From assembly GCA_963402885.1 (NCBI GenBank), contig OY727099.1, forward strand, positions 11,644,001-11,708,000: a stretch of 64,000 nucleotides of DNA, given 5' to 3'. Position 1 is the first letter of the stretch, and each line of letters starts with the position of its first letter. Both the position numbers and the translations under genes were made by a program. The stretch is from Antedon bifida (lineage: Eukaryota; Echinodermata; Crinoidea; Comatulida; Antedonidae). The notes under the pieces were generated by a model. The model worked only from the letters and a program-made list of their open reading frames with translations, was not told where the DNA came from and did no database searches. This document shows, in pieces, positions 58,417 through 64,000 of this stretch.

Positions 58417-61016
58417 ATGAAAAGCGTTGGTAAACGAAAACGTAAAACTCCGAAACGGATAAATCGGAAAGAATTTAAAGTATATTTGCCTAAATGTTTT
58501 CAAAGAAAACCAACGAAATCCGCAACTCCTCATTATAAAAAGAGATGGATACAATCAATTCTTGATGCTAAAGAAGTAAACGCTGATAGTCGGCATGCAC
58601 TTTGTTCAAAAGAGGAAGAAGAGAAAAAAGTCATAGGGACAAGAAGTAAGATTTAAGATAATATAACAATATGTACATATATACTACTATTATGCGAAGG
58701 GCACTACTTTCTGAAAGAAATCAAAGATAATTTAACCGTTATGTTAAGTTCTCAATGGAATATGTATCCTGCAGTTTTTGTTGTTGTCAGGAGCGATTTA
58801 AACACACCATGGGTAGCCTACAGTAGCTCTAATATTTTTTAAGAAATACCCTTTTCATTCGTAATTCACAAAATGTATTCCAAGCACAGTTTATAATATA
58901 AAATATTAGATATTCAAATGTAAAATACCATAACAGTAACTGAAAAAGTCAATTTGTTTACATTGAGTAGGCCTAAATGTATGATATGGTGCTGCCGCCG
59001 TTGGTCTTTTCGGATTAGAAAGCAATGTATTACATGAACTTAATGTGTATCTACATTATGATATATTGTTATGTATTCCATAAATAGTTGGTTTGAATAA
59101 TTAAAAAATCTAAAATAAACTAAACAAGAAAGTAATGGTTTTTAAATTTTGTTTGCAGTGGCCTTCCATACAATTTGATGACGCCCTCAACTACAACTTA
59201 GGTACTTAAACTTTAAACACTACATTATCGAATGCAAGTACTGTCCTATGCGATGGGAATTCAATGTTTTGTAAACTTAAAAGCATCCTTAATTGTCATA
59301 TTTTAAAACAAATGATAATTCCAATATAAATTATAGAAATCTTAAATGTATAAATAAAATAAATTAAAGATTGATCTTGCAAATAGTCACTACTACATGG
59401 CAAGTGACCAATGACACGGTCAAACATAATATATGTAATTAATTATTTTTTATTGCCATGGTTGAGTATGTATACATTTATTAATTATTAATTAATTATT
59501 ATTATTAAACCATGAAAGGATCATATTTATTTAATGCGAATCTCTAAGTAGGCCTACACATACTGTTTAAAGACTAAAGCCATTGTTTAGACTCCCTAAC
59601 ATGTGACACGTCACGTATGTCAAGTTAGTTGTAGGCGTCTAGCTCAATATAATTCCTCTGATACACCTGACCCTGAGTTATTATAGTTATTAATAATATT
59701 GTAGGTATTTGTATAGCGCCAGTATCAACTAAACCGAAGTAAAAATCAAAGGCGCTAGCATTAGATGTTAAAAATAGCAATGGATGGTGATTTTGTAATA
59801 TGTCGAGGGAGAGAATTCCATAGAGAAGCAGCAGAGAACAAAAAAGACATTTGTCCAATCAACAATGATACAAACAGTTGTTAGGAATATTAATCAACTT
59901 GATGGAATATTCGCACATAATAATTTATAAAAAAAATAACCGCTTGGCATGCTCTATTTGTCATATAATTAGAATCTATTATAGGGTTATAAAATTCGTT
60001 TTGATAGGACATAAAATATAAATTTAATTAAACGGGGTCAGTTAACGAATTTTTGAGTGAGTTATATTAGTCCTATAATTTTCCTAAAGAGGCACGCCGC
60101 GTATCGGTGGTTCCAAGTCCGAAATTATTCGATAATTAACCTGTTGGCCTACGTTTTGCAGAAATAGCATAACAGAATGTTTCAAAAGAAAAAGGAAAGA
60201 AAAAACTTTAACTCATTTAGAAGGCCAATTGACACTATGAACCCCAGTTCCCGGTCAACTTTTAGGCATAAACAGTACGTATAACCGATATGACATCAAC
60301 GAACATGGCACAGAAACAAGGCCAACAGCCATTAAGTCGCGTGCTACAATGCATAGTGATACCGGACTGACAGACAGACCGACAGACAGACCGACCGACC
60401 GACATAGTGAACTATACTGACCGAAATTACTGAACATGTTTAAAAATGTTGAAATGTTTAAAAACATTTATATTTTTTTAATTTACACGTGCGTAGCCTG
60501 TCACTTTTGACGTGCTCGTATAACGTAATTTCGAGTTGAAAAGTAAGTCAACAAAACAGAAATCGGGCAAAAAGAGTGAGCAATAACATTTAACGCGCAG
60601 TGCGCGCGCAAAAATCTGCGCACTCATGGCAATTTTGTAAACGCTTAAAATTGCCTGAAACGTACTCTTATTTCATCGAAAATAAATTTTGAAAATTTTA
60701 AGCGCGCGTACGCATGCGTTACATGCGCTACGCACGTAATTGTATTGCCATATGATGATTTATGCCCTTAAATTTATGAGTACCAAATTTTATTTAATTG
60801 TGATTCATGGTTGTGAAGATATGATTACAAACGTGATTTCGTTAAATCGTGCGTAGACCGCGTATTCTTTTATTGCGCACCGTGAAAACATAACCACATC
60901 GATTCCTGGCCATAAGGAATATTCTGTGAAAAATTGACTTAGCTAGATTAAACTGATATCAAGATAAGGTCAGAAAGCGATAAAACGCATAGTGATACCG
61001 GACCGACAGACAGACC

Positions 61017-61047
<31 letters not shown>

Positions 61048-64000
61048 CGACCAACCGACCGACATAGTGAACTATAGAGTCGCGTCCACGCGACTAAAAA
61101 GAGCAAATTGACGCACATACTGGTTATGCTTGACTAAAGGGCCATACTAGGGACGATAAGTAAGTAAGCAAATAAATTATACAGAAAAAAAAATAAATCG
61201 AAAAAGTTTTTAACCTAACTATAGGATAACCATTCATGCTGGCTGTCATATATAATACATCCAATCAGATGACGTCATGATTAGTAAGAGCATGGAGAAA
61301 ATTCCTTTTTTTAATGTTTTTCTCCATGGTAAGAGCAATAATATCGTGACGATACAACGAGTTTATTGTTCTTGTTGATCATGACTTTAAGACTACGACT
61401 AGGACGATACGATCGACGATATAGGTAAACATTGTTCTTACATAAAACAATATAAATTATAAAAGTTTCATTCTCCATTATATTTTATGCTGTTTTTGAT
61501 AAATAATATTTTAGAATTAATCTTTAACTTTATTAATCCAATCAAATGATTGTGAAAGAACAATAAATTCGTTGTCGCGTCACGATAATTATGTTTGCTC
61601 TTACTAGCTATGACGTCATCAGATTGGACTTGTGGAAACATTAATTTCATTAAAGATATAATTGGTAATATCATATGTTGGTGCACTGGATTCCTCTTTG
61701 GGTATTTGCCAAATGTTTAATAAATAAATAAAAATAAATAGTTCGAGGAAGAAAACCTTTTCGATTTATGTTGTTGTTATTTATCAACTGTCGATCGTTA
61801 TATTAACTGGACTTAATAATGTAAGAAATAAAAATTACGGAAAGAGCGAACGAGACAAAAATTACTGAAAAGGCAATAATCTGAAAAATAATTTGGCAAA
61901 CAAGGTCTTAACAGAACAGCTATTTAAATGCGTGTACAGTCCTGTTATTATGTGTACAGTTTTAAAGTGAGAGAAACTAAAGGAAATGATTAAGATAAAT
62001 AAGGCCATATACATGGTTGCAGTCGCGTGCTCAAATTTGAGTTAGTGTTTACCGACCGACCAACCGACCGACATAGTGAGCTGTAGAGTCGCGTTTGTAC
62101 GAAACTAAAACAGTGTGAGTAATTTTTAAACATTAAACAAATACGAAGTTATGCATACATTTTGTTTTTACTTGCCTGTCTCGCACTGTCTCAAACGGTA
62201 AAATTAATTAATGATGTCATGTATTTTTTTTAATGGTATGGCGATGCTTTGTTTTCGTGCATCACGTGCCCTGCTGCCTTCACCGGTGGTGCTGGTTCAC
62301 CCATAACCAAAGAAATGTAATATCTCTATGTTATCACGTATTCTTTTGCATAAAAATAAAGCAATATGGTATATCATACATCTAATTTTATTTTTTAATA
62401 ATTTGTTAATCTAAGACTTAATAATAACTTGTACAGGTCCGTATACTATGAACTTTATCGTATTGTAAATTAAAGGGCTGTGTTTTTAAACTTTAATTTT
62501 AAATTCGATATTGCATACACAGTGTTTTAATGCTTTTGGGCTCTGAAATTCATGTTTTTAAACTTATAGGCATTGTATAGAAATCGCTTTTAAAATTATA
62601 TTATATAAAAACATTACATTTCTAGTATTAAATACAGAAGACGTGGTGCGGTCGTATGAAGATGATGTTGATGTACACCAGATTGAAATTAATGAAGATT
62701 ATACAGCGAAAACAAAATATAGGAGAAATGATGAAGACGATGAGGATAGTATGGATGATAAAAAGAAAGAAAGAGGAAACGTAGATACAGAAACCGAAAA
62801 AGGATATTGTTATCCGGGAATGAGACAGTATATGAGAAAAAAGGACACCATAACCAGTACGAGAAATGATGAAGACGATGAGGATAGTATGGATGATAAA
62901 AAGAACGAAAAGGGAAGCGTAGACACGGAAGCCGAAAAAGGATATTGTTATCCGGGAATGAGACAGTATATGAGAAAAAAAGATAACATAACCAGTAAGA
63001 GAAATGATGAAGACGATGAGGAAAGTATGGATGATAAAAAGAAAGAAAGAAGAAGCCTAGATAATGAAGCCGAAAAAGGATATTGTTATCCGGGAATGAG
63101 ACAGAATAAGAGAAAAAAAGACAACATAACCAGTAAGAGAAATGATGAAGACGATGAGGATAGTATGGATGATAAAAAGAAAGAAAGAAGAAGCCTATAT
63201 AATGAAGCTGAAAAAGGATATTGTTATCCGGGAAAGAGACAGAATAAGAGAAAAAAGGACAACATAACCAGTAAGAGAAATGATGAAGACGATGAGGATA
63301 GTATGGAGGATAAAAAGCAAGAAAGAAGAAGCCTATATAATGAAGCTGAAAAAGGATATTGTTATCCGGGAAAGAGACAGAATAAGAGAAAAAAGGACAA
63401 CATAACCAGTAAGAGAAATGATGAAGACGATGAGGATAGTATGGATGATAAAAAGCAAGAAAGAAGAAGCCTATATAATGAAGCTGAAAAAGGAGATTGT
63501 TATCCGGGAATGAGACAGTATATGAGAAAAAAGGACAACATAACCAGTAAGAGAAATGATGAAGACGATGAGGAAAGTATGGATGATAAAAAGAAAGAAA
63601 GAAGAAGCCTAGATAATGAAGCTGGAAAAGGATATTGTTATCCGGGAATGAGACAGAATAAGAGAAAAAAGGACAACATAACCAGTAAGAAAAATGATAA
63701 AGACGATGAGGATAGTATGGATGATAAAAAGAAAGAAAGAGGAAACGTAGATACTGAAACCGAAAAAGGAGATTGTTATCCGGGAATGAGACAGTATATG
63801 AGAAAAAAAGACAACATAACCAGTAAGAGAAATGATGAAGACGATGAGGATAGTATGGATGATAAAAAGAAAGAAAGAAGAAGCCTAGATAATGAAGCCG
63901 AAAAAGGATATTGTTATCCGGGAATGAGACAGTATAAGAGAAAAAAGGAAAACATAACCAGTAAGAGAAATGATGAAGACGATGAGGATAGTACGAATGA
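58417..64000 (+). CDS. Possible two-exon gene encoding a 46-residue tandem-repeat protein, cut by window edge
   Basis: Exon 1 (58417-58645) encodes a basic start, MKSVGKRKRKTPKRINRKEF, with KRKRK as a likely nuclear signal, then KEEEEKKVIGTR and the donor gtaaga in phase 1. Exon 2 (62626 to beyond 64000) opens after ttctag in the matching phase with ILNTEDVVRSYEDDVDVHQI. It then carries ten repeats of 46 residues, RNDEDDEDSMDDKKKER..., EAEKGYCYPGMRQYMRKKD, NITSK. The repeats alternate acidic and basic blocks with one Cys each. No known family is recognised. The exon join is inferred from phase only; the repeat frame itself is uninterrupted for over 1.3 kb. Confidence 0.55.
58646..60329. other. 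First part of the putative intron, no gene recognised
   Basis: AT-rich. A small splice-like island at about 59160-59201 does not fit the phase of the flanking exons. Confidence 0.4.
60330..61095. mobile_element. Distant Helitron-2-like relative with GACA microsatellite
   Basis: The body at 60480-60860 aligns in order with array units (TTTGACGTGCTCGTATAACG, GCAGTGCGCGCGCAAAAA, ATGATTACAAACGTGATTTC). It ends at 61078-61095 in a hairpin of AGTCGCG and CGCGACT. AGTCGCGTGC at about 60335 may be the matching left terminal repeat. GACA/GACC microsatellites lie at about 60364-60404 and 60999-61060, as often seen in Helentron-type elements. Confidence 0.55.
61260..61628. mobile_element. 369-bp MITE-like inverted repeat
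   Basis: TCCAATCAGATGACGTCATG and, inverted, TCCAATCTGATGACGTCATA are followed on both sides by AGTAAGAGCA and, further in, related GTGACGATA/CGTCACGATA segments. A second small palindrome (CATGGAGAAA) lies at 61292-61329. No coding capacity. Confidence 0.65.
62003..62110. mobile_element. Very short Helitron-2-like remnant
   Basis: GGCCATATACATGG (hairpin), AGTCGCGTGC, GACC repeats, CATAGTGAGCTGTAGAGTCG and a degraded hairpin AGTCGCGT..ACGAAACT occur within about 105 bp. It has the same end signals as 60330-61095 but almost no body. Confidence 0.45.
62723..64000 (+). repeat. 138-bp coding tandem repeat (10 units to the edge)
   Basis: GAGAAATGATGAAGACGATG recurs at 62723, 62861, 62999, 63137, 63275, 63413, 63551, 63827 and 63965, and in a variant at 63689, exactly every 138 bp. 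Variant blocks (GNVDTETEKG, RSLDNEAEKG, RSLYNEAEKG; MRQYMR versus RQNKR) are shuffled among units. There are no frame-breaking indels. Confidence 0.95.

Noticed and set aside
59160-59201. A small splice-bounded exon between the two exons of the repeat-protein gene
   Set aside because: It is open only in phase 0, whereas the flanking exons need phase 1, so adding it gives a stop.

Overview
The window is AT-rich animal DNA, most likely from a non-vertebrate deuterostome. An echinoderm is my best guess, by inference. Pointers are small exons split by repeat-filled introns, death-effector-like (DED) exons joined to NACHT-LRR and ROC-COR domains, a Penelope-like element, Helitron-2-like repeats and a 5S-derived SINE.

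Layout. (1) 1-16,120, minus strand: a multi-exon gene read by hand from exon phases. It encodes MASSK, then two exons each holding two DED-like domains, then a ROC GTPase, a COR domain and a cysteine motif that runs off the left edge. Its introns carry a small MITE, a 5'-truncated Penelope-like element with an intact RT plus GIY-YIG frame and a hammerhead motif, and a 147-bp satellite. (2) 16,495-20,765: the 5' exon, then degenerate repeats and a minisatellite. (3) 20,766-42,674: about 22 kb of head-to-tail ~1.5-kb units whose termini look like Helitron-2/Helentron ends. One unit is split by a 3.2-kb transposon with palindromic subterminal repeats, and two units belong to other subfamilies with different but internally matched hairpins. 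(4) 42,675-47,540: a duplicated segment carrying a 3,068-bp foldback transposon with a perfect 10-bp target duplication, and a short LINE. (5) 48,180-55,910, minus strand: a second immune-type gene, DED-DED-linker-NACHT-LRR, whose first exons are close paralogues of those in gene 1. A 5S/tRNA-like SINE sits in one intron. (6) 56,160-57,240: a second 147-bp satellite array. (7) 58,417-64,000, plus strand: a possible two-exon gene whose second exon is ten 46-codon tandem repeats running off the right edge; its intron holds distant Helitron-2-like relatives and a MITE.

The two minus-strand genes share a 5' exon, an ATG exon and a DED-DED exon, and they switch at a phase-1 boundary to either ROC-COR or NACHT-LRR. 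This looks like one DED module feeding two different NTPase switch proteins, a plausible intracellular sensing locus. No function has been shown.
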